A stretch of 64,000 nucleotides of DNA from Maribacter litoralis (GCF_003075045.1 NZ_QCZD01000003.1:682001-746000), one strand, 5' to 3'. Positions 27,403 to 36,566 are shown, counted from the first letter of the stretch. Notes: generated by a model from the letters alone, not told the origin. Translations and numbers: made by a program.

Positions 27403-27993
27403 ATGGCGACCACGGATAAATTACTACTTGCATTTAAATATTTTGACGAAGCCAATAAGCAAGATCCCAATACAGAAGTTTTTGAAGGTACCACATACCC
27501 TAAAGAAGTACTTTATGGTATACGAATGACGGAAAGGTTAAATGCATTTGACCCCAACGCCTCTGAAGCATTGCGCCTTACTGCCAGATGTCAACATATT
27601 TGTAGATGGGAAATACCTAGGGAATCTTACGAGATGAACCGTGAAGGCTACCTAAGATGGCGACAAGAATTAAAAAAATTCCATGCCACTAAAGCGGCTT
27701 CTATTTTAGAAGATGTTGGTTACGACAAAGAAACCATTGACAATGTCAAGTTTCTGTTACAAAAAAAACAACTAAAGAAAAACGAAGAAACCCAAACCTT
27801 GGAAGATGTCATTTGTTTGGTTTTTTTGGAGTTCTATTTTGAACCTTTTGCCCATAAACACCCTGAAGACAAAACCATTGATATTCTTCAAAAAACGTGG
27901 AGAAAAATGTCGCCAAAAGGTCAAAAAGCTGCATTAAAACTGCCGCTTTCCAAATTTTCTTTAGATTTAATTACCAAGGCGCTACACGCCTAG
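27403..27993 (+). CDS. DUF4202 family protein
   Basis: 196 residues, cytosolic and mostly helical. From memory it matches DUF4202, a family found beside nitrite-reduction genes and of unknown function. Visible conserved segments are FEGTTYPKEVLYGIRMTERL, LRLTARCQHICRWEIPR and FLEFYFEPFAHKH. The paired His residues and acidic motif EDV suggest an all-helical metal-dependent fold of HD type, but this is only an impression. Placed between nirD (21 bases) and the NarX-like kinase (22 bases), so it is coexpressed with nitrite reductase. Confidence 0.85.
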   Translation: MATTDKLLLAFKYFDEANKQDPNTEVFEGTTYPKEVLYGIRMTERLNAFDPNASEALRLTARCQHICRWEIPRESYEMNREGYLRWRQELKKFHATKAASILEDVGYDKETIDNVKFLLQKKQLKKNEETQTLEDVICLVFLEFYFEPFAHKHPEDKTIDILQKTWRKMSPKGQKAALKLPLSKFSLDLITKALHA

Positions 27994-28015
27994 TAGAAAT
28001 TTACTATTCTTTTTT

Positions 28016-29866
28016 ATGGATAATGACGAGCGTAACATACCATTGGACACCGCTACGTTTATACGTATACGTAAATGGTACTTATTGGCGTTGGCCGCTA
28101 TTGCGCTTACCGTTATAATTGCTCAGGTTCTTATACAACTACATCTCAAAGCACAATCTGGAGATTCACAACTTATAAATATTGCCGGTAGACAGCGTGC
28201 CTTTAGTCAAAAACTAACCAAAGAGACTTTGCTGCTCAAAGAATTGACAAATGCTAAGGACAAAGAATTGGTGCTGTCGGAAATTGTGAAAACACTAGAG
28301 ATTTGGAAAGAATCTCATAAGGGGCTTCATTTGAGCGATGCTTCTTTTAACCTACCGTATGAAGATGATCCCAAAGTACAATCTTTATTTAAAGAACTAG
28401 ACCCACACCACTCGGCAATGGTCGATGCCATAGAACATGTGCTATTGACCCATCAACAAGATATCAATGCACCCGTAGACCAAGCAGACCTTAATGCCCT
28501 ACTAAACAATGAGCGTCAATTTTTGAATATCATGGATCAAATCGTAAACGAATACGATGCGCGTAGTAACGAACAGCTTCAGAAATTAAAACGAAAGGAA
28601 TACTGGTTACTTGCTTTTTCATTATTGATTCTTCTACTAGAAATTTTTGTTATTTTCAGACCCTTGTCCATCCAAATCAAAAATACTATTGGTCATCTAA
28701 TTGGTAAAGACGCAGAGTCTAAAAATCAATTGGAGAAAATACAAAGCCTATACGATGAAAAAGAACGCTCACTTAAGGAATTACAAGAGCTTAACTTCGT
28801 AATTGATAATGCCGCACTATTTGCAAGCATACGCAAAGACGGAAGCATTGTTTTTATCAGTAAAAAATTTCTTGATCTCTTGGGCCATACCTCTACTCCC
28901 GTAAACAAGCCAATTTCAGAAATTTTAACCACCGAAGAAGGTCAACAATCGTATTTAAAAGAGGTTCTAAAAATCAACAGAAAAAATATCATTAGAAATG
29001 AAGAACTACAGGTAGTAACCACCAACGGTTCAACCCTTTGGTTAGACATGTCTATTGTACCTATGCATCAATCTTCCTTAGAGCAAGATATTTTAATTCT
29101 ATGTTCAGATATTACCGAACGCAAAGAAAATCAGCTTAAAGTACAAGAGCTGACCAAGCAGAATTTTGAGGAACGCATGCAGCAGAAAAAATTGCAGGCA
29201 AGCCAAATTGTGGAGGGGCAAGAAGAAGAACGTAAGCGTATAGCAAAAGATATTCACGATGGCATTGGGCAAATGCTGACCGCCCTTAAATTTAATATTG
29301 AATCAATAGATATTGAGGACAAGGAAAAAACGAGTGAGAAAATCGCCTACTTAAAGTCATTAACGTCAGACTTGATCAAAGGGGTGAGAACGGCCACTTT
29401 TAACCTTACACCGCCGGAACTTGGTGATCACGGAATTTTTCCAGCACTACAAAAAATGACCGCCGAGCTATCTAAACTTACCGGAAAATCTGTCTTGTTC
29501 AAAAATAAGACCGATGCAAATATTAGATTTGATTCCTTAGCGGAAACCAATATTTATCGTGTAACCCAAGAAGCAGTGAACAATGCTATTAAATACGCTG
29601 AATCCAATTATATTTTGGTTACCTTAAATTACTCTTATCCTATTTTAAGTGTGGTCATTGATGATGATGGAAAAGGTTTTGACGATACTTTATTGGCTCA
29701 ATTACCAAAAAATAACAGTGAGGGTGGTATGGGGCTGTTTTTTATGAAAGAACGTATAGATTATATAAACGGGCGCCTTTTTATAAATTCGGAAATTGGC
29801 AGAGGTACACGGGTTACCATCAATTATAAAACAGAAGAAAACAATATTTTACATGGAACGGAATGA
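28016..29866 (+). CDS. NarX-like nitrate/nitrite sensor histidine kinase with PAS domain
   Basis: 616 residues. Membrane helices at about 22-42 and 195-213 flank a periplasmic helical domain of the PilJ/NIT type. Its first segment LINIAGRQRAFSQKLTKE (53-70) resembles the nitrate-binding P-box of NarX. A PAS domain (about 255-370) follows, then HisKA_3 with phospho-acceptor His414 (AKDIHDGIGQ), and an HATPase with VNNAIKYAES, DDDGKGFD and GGMGLFFMKER. It lies inside the nirB operon and overlaps the downstream siroheme gene by 14 bases. The likely partner is the orphan NarL-type regulator at 14491-15162. Ligand identity is inferred from the P-box and context. Confidence 0.88.
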   Translation: MDNDERNIPLDTATFIRIRKWYLLALAAIALTVIIAQVLIQLHLKAQSGDSQLINIAGRQRAFSQKLTKETLLLKELTNAKDKELVLSEIVKTLEIWKESHKGLHLSDASFNLPYEDDPKVQSLFKELDPHHSAMVDAIEHVLLTHQQDINAPVDQADLNALLNNERQFLNIMDQIVNEYDARSNEQLQKLKRKEYWLLAFSLLILLLEIFVIFRPLSIQIKNTIGHLIGKDAESKNQLEKIQSLYDEKERSLKELQELNFVIDNAALFASIRKDGSIVFISKKFLDLLGHTSTPVNKPISEILTTEEGQQSYLKEVLKINRKNIIRNEELQVVTTNGSTLWLDMSIVPMHQSSLEQDILILCSDITERKENQLKVQELTKQNFEERMQQKKLQASQIVEGQEEERKRIAKDIHDGIGQMLTALKFNIESIDIEDKEKTSEKIAYLKSLTSDLIKGVRTATFNLTPPELGDHGIFPALQKMTAELSKLTGKSVLFKNKTDANIRFDSLAETNIYRVTQEAVNNAIKYAESNYILVTLNYSYPILSVVIDDDGKGFDDTLLAQLPKNNSEGGMGLFFMKERIDYINGRLFINSEIGRGTRVTINYKTEENNILHGTE

Positions 29867-30437
29867 GCTTTATCCCATATTTTTAAAAGTATCTAACCTT
29901 CATATTTTAATTGTTGGCGGGGGCAATGTAGCTCTTGAGAAACTGACTTTTCTACTGAAGTCAAGCCCCAATGCCCAAGTGGAGATGGTTGCGCCTATGT
30001 TTAGGGACGAAACCATAGAACTTGCCAATAAATTCAATATAAAAATGAATGTTGCCGAATATGATGCCTCTTTTCTGAAAGGGAAACATATAGCCATTGC
30101 AACAACGGATAACGTGCCCGTAAACGAGCAGGTGTACCATGATTGTAGAGAAAGACAAATTTTGGTAAATGTAGCCGACAACCCACCATACTGCGATTTT
30201 TATATGGGAGGCATTGTTACCAAAGGAAATGTAAAGGTGGCAATCTCAACAAACGGAAAGTCGCCAACTACCGCCAAAAGGTTACGCCAGTTTTTTGAGG
30301 ACGTAATTCCTGAAAATATTGACGACCTCGTTAAAAACCTCAACGAATTCAGAAAAACCATTAAGGGTGATTTTGAAGAAAAAGTAGACACCCTAAATGA
30401 ATTCACCAAAGGTCTGGTAAATAAAAAAGAGAAGTAA
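29853..30437 (+). CDS. Precorrin-2 dehydrogenase / sirohydrochlorin ferrochelatase (CysG N-domain, Met8 type)
   Basis: 194 residues from ATG 29853 (MERNELYPIFLKVSN). An earlier ATG in the frame lies deep in the kinase gene and is not used. The Rossmann NAD motif is VGGGNVALEKL and the family segment VNVADNPPYCDFYMGGIV follows, with NGKSPTTAKRLR near residue 120. It completes siroheme from the precorrin-2 made by CobA: NAD-dependent dehydrogenation, then iron insertion. The methyltransferase half of E. coli CysG is absent because CobA is separate. It overlaps the kinase gene by 14 bases and ends the operon. Confidence 0.92.
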   Translation: MERNELYPIFLKVSNLHILIVGGGNVALEKLTFLLKSSPNAQVEMVAPMFRDETIELANKFNIKMNVAEYDASFLKGKHIAIATTDNVPVNEQVYHDCRERQILVNVADNPPYCDFYMGGIVTKGNVKVAISTNGKSPTTAKRLRQFFEDVIPENIDDLVKNLNEFRKTIKGDFEEKVDTLNEFTKGLVNKKEK

Positions 30438-30440
30438 AAA

Positions 30441-30995
30441 CTACCTCTCTAAACTTACATGATCCAGATCGTGGCTACAGCTATAATGTGCATTATCTGC
30501 AGCATAGACAGATGCATCTGCAGATTCCCGTGCCTCTTTCATTAGGCGTTGAGCTATTCGCATATAGTACTGCAAATTTCCTAGGTTTCGTGCTTTTGCA
30601 GCACTTTTGACATTTTCAAAAGCTTCAGCAGAAAAGTCACGTGTATCTATGGCATGTTTTTCCGCATCGATGGTATAACTAATCGCTTCTGCCAAACCAC
30701 AACTTTCTGAATCGTATTGTGCCTCAGAAGCTAAAATAACGGCTTCGTCAGCAGCATTTACCGCCTGCCCCATTAATAGCATTACCGTTTTTGTATTTGT
30801 TCTTGCTTTGGTAAAAGAGGCATCAAAAGCGGCTATTTCTGCAGAGGTACTTAAAGAATCTGAAAGCTGACTCACTTGTTGCATATAACTCTGTACATCG
30901 CTAATTTCACTTTTAAATACTTCACATTGGGCTTGTACATAGGTAGAGGTAATACATAATACAGCCACCTTTATGCAGGTTGTAATCTTGTTCAT
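30441..30995 (-). CDS. Secreted helical protein of unknown function
   Basis: 184 residues with a clear signal peptide ending TYVQAQ. The mature chain is almost entirely helical, Ala/Ser/Glu-rich, with four Cys (mature residue 2, the CGLAEA Cys, and a C-terminal SCSHD) that could make disulfides in the periplasm. No family recognised. It converges on the siroheme gene with only 3 bases between stops and has a 190-base upstream gap of its own. Not evidently part of the nitrate system. Confidence 0.7.
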   Translation of the reverse strand: MNKITTCIKVAVLCITSTYVQAQCEVFKSEISDVQSYMQQVSQLSDSLSTSAEIAAFDASFTKARTNTKTVMLLMGQAVNAADEAVILASEAQYDSESCGLAEAISYTIDAEKHAIDTRDFSAEAFENVKSAAKARNLGNLQYYMRIAQRLMKEARESADASVYAADNAHYSCSHDLDHVSLER

Positions 30996-31185
30996 TCTTG
31001 GGGGAATTTTAATTGGTTATGATACTAACTTCTTTATTTTCAAAATCGTATTATTATTAGGCCAACTGCATAAAATAAAGAAATTTCCTACTAAATTTTA
31101 ATGCTGAGGATAAAACTTATCTAAACATAGAAAAAGAAAAGCACGGTTTTCTATACCTTTAAAAGCTTAAACATTTTCATACCAC

Positions 31186-32238
31186 ATGACCTCGGCATCC
31201 ATCAAAGAAATACTGAACGAATTCAACCTCATCGAAAATTCAACTCAGTGGACTCCTTTAAATAGCGGACTAATAAATGATACTTATTTGGTTCAAGAGG
31301 GTGACGGTCGGCAGTATATTCTTCAAAAGATAAATACAAATGTTTTTGAGAATGCCCTTATTTTAATGGATAATATTCAATTTGCACTGCCTATTCTTAG
31401 TGCAGCTGATTATGAGCAAATAACTTTTTTAAGCACCAGAACCGGTAAAAACCATCTCATTCAAAACAATGAGTTCTGGCGGATGATGACCTACATACCC
31501 AATAGCACCACATACAACACTACAACTAACCCAGCAACCGCATTTGAAGCAGGACGCATAATTGGAAAATTTCATCAACTCTTACAGGATATTGACACAG
31601 CTATTTTTAAGGACACCTTACCACAGTTTCATCAACTATATCATAGAAAGCAAGAGTTTCAACAAGCTTTGCAAACTGCAGATACAGAAAAACTTACCAC
31701 TGCCAAAGCGGCCATAACAAAAGCGCAGCATTTTATAACAGAGTTACATCAATTAAATACTAGTGGCTTACCCATTAGAGTTTGCCACAACGATACAAAG
31801 CTTAATAACATTCTCTTCTCAAAAAATTCTGAAAAAGCATTATGCCTTATTGATCTAGATACTATTATGAAAGGATTTTTCTTTTATGATTTTGGCGATG
31901 CCATTAGAACGGTTGTCAATACAGCTGCCGAAGATGAACAAAACCACAACCTCATTTCATTCAACAAAACCTTGTTCACTTCTTTCGTGGACGGATTAGC
32001 AACGAATGGATCATTTTTATCAATAGCCGAAAAAGAAAGTCTTCCGCTTGGTGCTGTGTTTATGCCATTTATTCATGGGCTTCGTGCATTAACAGACTAC
32101 CTGAATAATAACAGATATTATAAAGTGACTTATAAAAATCAGAATTTAGATCGTTGCCTTAGCCTCTTTAATTTTGCAGAAAAAGCTTTAGACCATAAAG
32201 AGTTTATGCAAACTTATATTCAAGGTAAACTTGCTTAA
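31186..32238 (+). CDS. APH-type phosphotransferase, N-acetylhexosamine 1-kinase (NahK)-like
   Basis: 350 residues of the aminoglycoside-phosphotransferase kinase fold. The nucleotide lobe has YLVQEGDGRQYILQKINTNVF, the catalytic loop is CHNDTKLNNILF (about 202-213) and the metal Asp is in LIDLDTIMKGFFFYDFGD. The pairing of HNDTKLNN with DLDTIMKG is what I remember of NahK, which phosphorylates GlcNAc/GalNAc at C1. A sugar or choline-type substrate is therefore more likely than an antibiotic. Single gene, convergent with the TVP38 gene, 8 bases between stops. Confidence 0.8.
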   Translation: MTSASIKEILNEFNLIENSTQWTPLNSGLINDTYLVQEGDGRQYILQKINTNVFENALILMDNIQFALPILSAADYEQITFLSTRTGKNHLIQNNEFWRMMTYIPNSTTYNTTTNPATAFEAGRIIGKFHQLLQDIDTAIFKDTLPQFHQLYHRKQEFQQALQTADTEKLTTAKAAITKAQHFITELHQLNTSGLPIRVCHNDTKLNNILFSKNSEKALCLIDLDTIMKGFFFYDFGDAIRTVVNTAAEDEQNHNLISFNKTLFTSFVDGLATNGSFLSIAEKESLPLGAVFMPFIHGLRALTDYLNNNRYYKVTYKNQNLDRCLSLFNFAEKALDHKEFMQTYIQGKLA

Positions 32239-32246
32239 GTTTGGCA

Positions 32247-32948
32247 TTAATCTTTTTGTTTTCTTCGTTTATCCCACCAAACATAAAGAACAAAAAACAA
32301 CAAACTTGCCAGTGAACCCCATAACAATCCCATTTTTAAGTCGTCTATACTTTTACCAAAAACGGCAATGAAAATTGTTAAAGGTAATATGCCAATTAGT
32401 GTAGCTCCCATAAACCTCCAGTACCCCATATGCAACACTCCGCCCACAAAACTTATGGCATCATTCGACAAAAATGGGTTTAGCCTGGTAACAATTACGG
32501 CCCAAAACCCATAGTCATCTAAAAATGATGCTACTTTCTTTTCAGATTTCTTCCCAATAATTTTTTTCACGAATGCATCACCAAAATAACTACCTATAAA
32601 ATAACCTACCGAAGAAGCTGCAAATACCGATGCAATGATAATGACACTGCCCCAAATAGGACCATAAGCCAGCACAGAAACCACCATCAATAAAACACTG
32701 GGAACAACCAATAAGAATAACTGAGCCACCATCGCCAATACCAACACAAAAGGTCCTAACCAACCAAATCCAGAGACCCAATTTTTAATACGCTCTTCAT
32801 CATCACTCAGTAGCACTGACCAAGCTTCGTCTAAAAAGCTCTGTACGCTGGGCACTACAAAGTAAGACACGACTAAAGCTGCCAAAATACTTATGGAAAT
32901 ATATAAGGGCAGCTTGCTTTTAGAAGTTTTGGTTTCTTTGTTCTGCAT
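32247..32948 (-). CDS. TVP38/TMEM64 (DedA-related) inner-membrane protein
   Basis: 233 residues with about five to six membrane helices. The central motif FIGSYFGDAFVKKIIG followed by FWAVIVTRLNPFLSNDAISFVGG is the VTT/SNARE-associated signature with the conserved Arg and Pro. Family members move lipids or keep membrane potential; the function here is undefined. It follows the SdiA-regulated gene by 3 bases on the same strand and is probably its operon partner. Confidence 0.87.
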   Translation of the reverse strand: MQNKETKTSKSKLPLYISISILAALVVSYFVVPSVQSFLDEAWSVLLSDDEERIKNWVSGFGWLGPFVLVLAMVAQLFLLVVPSVLLMVVSVLAYGPIWGSVIIIASVFAASSVGYFIGSYFGDAFVKKIIGKKSEKKVASFLDDYGFWAVIVTRLNPFLSNDAISFVGGVLHMGYWRFMGATLIGILPLTIFIAVFGKSIDDLKMGLLWGSLASLLFFVLYVWWDKRRKQKD

Positions 32949-32951
32949 ATT

Positions 32952-33836
32952 TTAAAGTAACAACTTTAATTTGGTTATGGTGCCTACACCGTCTTTTTTA
33001 CCTTCACTAGAGATATACAGCTCACCATCTGGACTAAAAGTGATGCCTTCTGGTTGTGGAAAAACCTTTTTATTTAAACTATATCCCTTTTTGGCTACTC
33101 CGTTTTTATCTAGAATCAGTAGTTTGGGTTTAGCACCTTCTAACATATAAATTTCCTTTGTTTTAGGATGAATGGCAATATCTGATGGCCTAAAATTTTT
33201 ATACACTTTCTTTTCCCTAAAGTGCTTTAATACCTGATCATTCATATTTAATTGCATAACAGGTTTATACGCCAATTCATATTCATCTAAAGAGAAAGCA
33301 TACACACCTTTCATGTTATCTGAATTGATATCGCGGTCTTTAGGTATTACCAATAATTGATTTTCAGGAAAATCTAACCATAGACTTTCCATATTGTTTT
33401 TTTCATTAAAATTGGTCTCATACGACGTTACCTTTCTATCCTGTTCCTCGAAATTTTCAATTATCGTAATAGTACCATCGCTTTCTAGTACATAGGCATT
33501 ATCCTCTTCAGTTGCCAGACCTTCATAATCACCGGCACCACCAAATGTTATCTCCTCTATTACTTTTTTCTTCTCCAAATCATAGATAAAGATAATACCG
33601 TCTTCATCTTGTATTGCGGCTATTTGATTTTCATCCATCCAAGAAATACCGGAAACTTCGCGAAGTTCTGCAGGTAGCTCCCATCTTCCAGAAATTTCAT
33701 ATGCCACCTTTTCGGCACTATCGTACGGTACCCAATCCCTAAAGTTCATAAAAAGGAAAGCCATACCAAAAACAATGGCTGCAATGGTCCAAAACTTTAC
33801 TTTTGCCATGTTTAATGTTTTATTTGAAGTTGTCAT
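32952..33836 (-). CDS. SdiA-regulated-domain beta-propeller protein
   Basis: 294 residues with an N-terminal membrane anchor (about 10-27, FWTIAAIVFGMAFLFM) that puts the rest in the periplasm. The remainder is propeller-like: REVSGISWMDENQIAAIQDEDG, GAGDYEGLATEEDNAYVLES and QPEGITFSPDGELYISSEG are typical of the SdiA-regulated/YjiK family. Biochemical role unknown. A GGGTATACCC palindrome lies about 60 bases upstream of its start. Confidence 0.83.
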   Translation of the reverse strand: MTTSNKTLNMAKVKFWTIAAIVFGMAFLFMNFRDWVPYDSAEKVAYEISGRWELPAELREVSGISWMDENQIAAIQDEDGIIFIYDLEKKKVIEEITFGGAGDYEGLATEEDNAYVLESDGTITIIENFEEQDRKVTSYETNFNEKNNMESLWLDFPENQLLVIPKDRDINSDNMKGVYAFSLDEYELAYKPVMQLNMNDQVLKHFREKKVYKNFRPSDIAIHPKTKEIYMLEGAKPKLLILDKNGVAKKGYSLNKKVFPQPEGITFSPDGELYISSEGKKDGVGTITKLKLLL

Positions 33837-33898
33837 AATTCCTTTATTTAAAACTATTTATATAAAGGTAACTGTCAAATCTGTAAAGAAATAGGAAC

Positions 33899-33908
33899 GG
33901 GTATACCC
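33899..33908. promoter_or_regulatory. 10-bp palindrome GGGTATACCC
   Basis: Perfect palindrome in the 94-base gap upstream of the SdiA-regulated gene and behind the sensor kinase gene. A related GGGTATA/TATACCC inverted repeat is at 38338-38370. Confidence 0.3.
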
Positions 33909-33930
33909 AAACCGGTATTTTATAAAAACC

Positions 33931-35205
33931 TTAACCCTTAGTGTTAAAAATTACGGTAAAAATATGCTGCTGGGCAAAAGAGTACTTTAATTGCAAGTTG
34001 TATTTATCAGCTATAGCTTTGCTGATGGCAAGTCCTAATCCGGTTGAACGACTATCTGCAGATACTTTTTTAAACCGTGTAAATAGTTGGTCAATCTCTA
34101 ACGGTTTATCTTGACCGTAGTTTTTTATGATTACCTTATTTTCTTCAATTTCAATGGCTATTTCTTTACCTTCCTCACCATGTAAAATGGCATTTTTAAT
34201 TAAGTTGGTGATCATAATTATAGCCAAATCGGTATTCATGGTATACCTTGCTTTGGCATTTGAAACCACGCTAATTTGCATGTTTTTATGTGTGGCAAAG
34301 TCTAAAAAATCTGCCGCAACATTGTCAATAAGTCCGTTGAAATCTACCTGCTCCTCCTCTAAATACTGGCGATTGTCAATTTTAGAGAGCAGCAATAATG
34401 ATTTATTCAATCGGGTTAAAAGTGTTAAGTTATCTAATACACCGCCTACCTCTTCGGTCTGGTGCCCTGTCAATTCATTTTTCTCCAGTAACAACTCTAA
34501 TTTATTAATTGCAATAGCGAGCGGAGTCTGCAATTCATGAGCTGCATTTTCAATAAACTGCTTTTGGGCAATATAACTATCGCGAGATTTTTCTGTTAAC
34601 CGTTCTACACTTTGGTTAAGCAAATTAAACTCATCAATAGCTGTTGGTTCTTGTTTTATAGGCTCATCTTTTTCAATTCTAAACCCCTTTAATTTGTCTA
34701 TTAGAGAATAGAATGGTTTCCAAACCTTTTTTAAAACTAAGTTATTCAACACCACAATGCTTAACACCAGTGCCAAATAAAGCCCGACCAAATAGGTAAA
34801 TAGGTTTTCTATTTGATCATCCTCTTCAACCATAGAGGTAATGAGCTTTATTCTATAAGATTTTCCATCTTGCTCGAAAGCACCTTCAAGCAGGCGAATG
34901 GGCTCATACTCATCTTCGTTCTGCATATACATTAAAGTATCGCGATAGCTATCCTTAAACTTATTTTGACCTATATAGTCTACTCTTTTAATGGTGTAGT
35001 TGTTTACCCCGAAATCAGTATCCTGCAACAAATCCGGATTTACCTTTACCGCATCTATGATCAGCTCTTTTTGGTTCTCCAAACCATCATCTAAACTATC
35101 ATACACCTCATCTATCATAGCAAAATAGAAGATTACCGCCCATATCGATATAAGTACGATAAGCAGTAATGCAAAGTATTTTGTAGTGTGGTTTAGAAGT
35201 TTCAT
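33931..35205 (-). CDS. OmpR-partner sensor histidine kinase
   Basis: 424 residues. Two membrane helices (about 9-29 and 136-158) enclose a roughly 105-residue periplasmic sensor of no recognised family. The H box is ENAAHELQTPLAIAINKLELL; the N box NLIKNAILHG and the G2 box STGLGLAISKAI are present. The G1 motif reads IKNYGQDKP instead of D-x-G-x-G, common in this Bacteroidota kinase group. It follows the OmpR-type regulator by 12 bases. Probably transcribed divergently from the PepSY-like gene. Confidence 0.88.
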   Translation of the reverse strand: MKLLNHTTKYFALLLIVLISIWAVIFYFAMIDEVYDSLDDGLENQKELIIDAVKVNPDLLQDTDFGVNNYTIKRVDYIGQNKFKDSYRDTLMYMQNEDEYEPIRLLEGAFEQDGKSYRIKLITSMVEEDDQIENLFTYLVGLYLALVLSIVVLNNLVLKKVWKPFYSLIDKLKGFRIEKDEPIKQEPTAIDEFNLLNQSVERLTEKSRDSYIAQKQFIENAAHELQTPLAIAINKLELLLEKNELTGHQTEEVGGVLDNLTLLTRLNKSLLLLSKIDNRQYLEEEQVDFNGLIDNVAADFLDFATHKNMQISVVSNAKARYTMNTDLAIIMITNLIKNAILHGEEGKEIAIEIEENKVIIKNYGQDKPLEIDQLFTRFKKVSADSRSTGLGLAISKAIADKYNLQLKYSFAQQHIFTVIFNTKG

Positions 35206-35217
35206 TATGCTAGTGGC

Positions 35218-35895
35218 TTATTTTACGAGTAATTTATAACCAACGCCATACACCGCTTCTATTTCAATAGTTGCCGCAGCATCTGAAAGCTTTTTTCGTA
35301 AATTCTTAATTTGTGAATAAATAAAGTCAAAACTATCGGTTTGATCAATATGATCGCCCCAAACATGTTCTGCCAAAGCGGTTTTGGTCACCAACCTTGT
35401 TTTATTCGCTATCATGTACCAAAGTACATCATATTCTTTACGGTTAAGTACAACCTCTTTTACATTAATATGAACACTTCTACTTTCTGGATCAATAGTA
35501 ACATTACCTATTTCTATAAGTTTATTGCCGTCAAAAGTTCTACGGCGTACCACAGCATTGACCCGTGCACGTAGCTCTGCCATATGAAAAGGTTTTGGCA
35601 TATAATCATCTGCACCCAAGTTTAAACCTTTAATGCGATCATCTAAAGAATCTTTTGCAGAAACAATTATTACACCATCATCTTTACCAAGTTGCTTTAG
35701 GTTTTTCAACAACTCTAAACCATTACCGTCTGGTAGTGTAATATCTAATAGTATACAATCATAATCATACACACCGATTTTTTTATTGGCCGTGCTGTAA
35801 TCACATGCTGTTTCTACCGTATACTGCTCCCGCTCCAATGTCTGTCTCATGTTCTCCATCATTTGCGGTTCATCTTCTATAATTAGAATCTTCAT
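35218..35895 (-). CDS. OmpR/PhoB-type response regulator
   Basis: 225 residues. Receiver with Glu7/Asp8, phospho-acceptor Asp51 (CILLDITLPDG) and Lys in YMPKPFH; C-terminal winged helix with VVLNRKEYDVLWYMI and the RKK/DAVYGVGYKL-type end (VYGVGYKLLVK). First gene of the two-component operon. The 160-base gap to the divergent PepSY-like gene is the place where it may bind. Confidence 0.9.
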   Translation of the reverse strand: MKILIIEDEPQMMENMRQTLEREQYTVETACDYSTANKKIGVYDYDCILLDITLPDGNGLELLKNLKQLGKDDGVIIVSAKDSLDDRIKGLNLGADDYMPKPFHMAELRARVNAVVRRRTFDGNKLIEIGNVTIDPESRSVHINVKEVVLNRKEYDVLWYMIANKTRLVTKTALAEHVWGDHIDQTDSFDFIYSQIKNLRKKLSDAAATIEIEAVYGVGYKLLVK

Positions 35896-36009
35896 GGTAT
35901 TGTTGTTTGCTACAACAATATAAAAGAATTCTAGAAAGATATGGGAATAATGGCACAGTACTAAATACCTGTTAAAATTGATTTGGAAAATGTAATTCCC
36001 AATTTCTTC

Positions 36010-36017
36010 TAGATTTG
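36010..36017 (+). promoter_or_regulatory. -7 box of the PepSY-like gene
   Basis: TAGATTTG fits TAnnTTTG, 38 bases before the start codon. TAATTCCCAAT at 35992-36002 and ATGGGAATAA at 35941-35950 upstream form a loose inverted pair that could be a regulator site. Confidence 0.5.
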
Positions 36018-36055
36018 AACCTTTTCTTTGAAGAGAATTTAAAAATTAACTGATT

Positions 36056-36502
36056 ATGAAAAATAGAAATTTAATAACAGTAGCATTTACAGTGCTTGGT
36101 GCATTTACAATTTTTGCACAGGATATTGACCCTAATAATGTACCGACTAATTTAAAACAGAGTTTTGAACAACATTACCCTCAAGCTAGTGATGTGGAGT
36201 GGGAATTGGACGGACAGTCGTACAAGGTTGAATTTAACAATAATAAACTGGAGCATGAAATTTGGTATGCTACGGATGGAAAAGCAACTAGAGCGGAACA
36301 TGAAATTACCACAGCAGATTTACCACAAGCTATTACATCTGTAATTGCCAGTAACTATGCCGGATACAAGGTAGATTCTGTTGAAAAAACTACTGTTGAC
36401 GGATCTACTACCTATGATGTAGAACTCGAAAAAGGTTGGAATGATGAAAAAGATGTTGTTTTCAACGAAAGCGGAAAAGTTCTTAGTGAAATGATTGATT
36501 GA
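36056..36502 (+). CDS. Secreted PepSY-like (DUF2874) protein
   Basis: 148 residues with a signal peptide (ending TIFAQ). Two PepSY-like repeats follow: SFEQHYPQASDVEWELDGQSYKVEF and VIASNYAGYKVDSVEKTTVDGSTTYDVELEKG. Such periplasmic proteins often sit next to a two-component pair in Bacteroidota and can be its target or its sensor partner. It is divergent from the OmpR/kinase operon and has its own TAGATTTG promoter and terminator. Confidence 0.85.
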   Translation: MKNRNLITVAFTVLGAFTIFAQDIDPNNVPTNLKQSFEQHYPQASDVEWELDGQSYKVEFNNNKLEHEIWYATDGKATRAEHEITTADLPQAITSVIASNYAGYKVDSVEKTTVDGSTTYDVELEKGWNDEKDVVFNESGKVLSEMID

Positions 36503-36531
36503 TGTTTCTTTGATTGGGAAATGTGGGAAAG

Positions 36532-36558
36532 GCCGGAATTCAGTTTTCGGCTTTTTTT
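36532..36558 (+). terminator. Terminator of the PepSY-like gene
   Basis: GCCG...CGGC stem, extended by a G-T and two A-T pairs, with a six-base loop and seven T behind it. The convergent thioredoxin gene ends 9 bases further. Confidence 0.7.
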
Positions 36559-36566
36559 ATTTCAAT

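Noticed and set aside
28054-28073. Adjacent TACGTA units inside the start of the sensor kinase gene
   Set aside because: They touch with no 4-base gap and lie in coding sequence (FIRIRKW); not the operator spacing.
31186-32238. Aminoglycoside resistance kinase
   Set aside because: Motifs fit an N-acetylhexosamine kinase-like enzyme better, and there is no mobile context.
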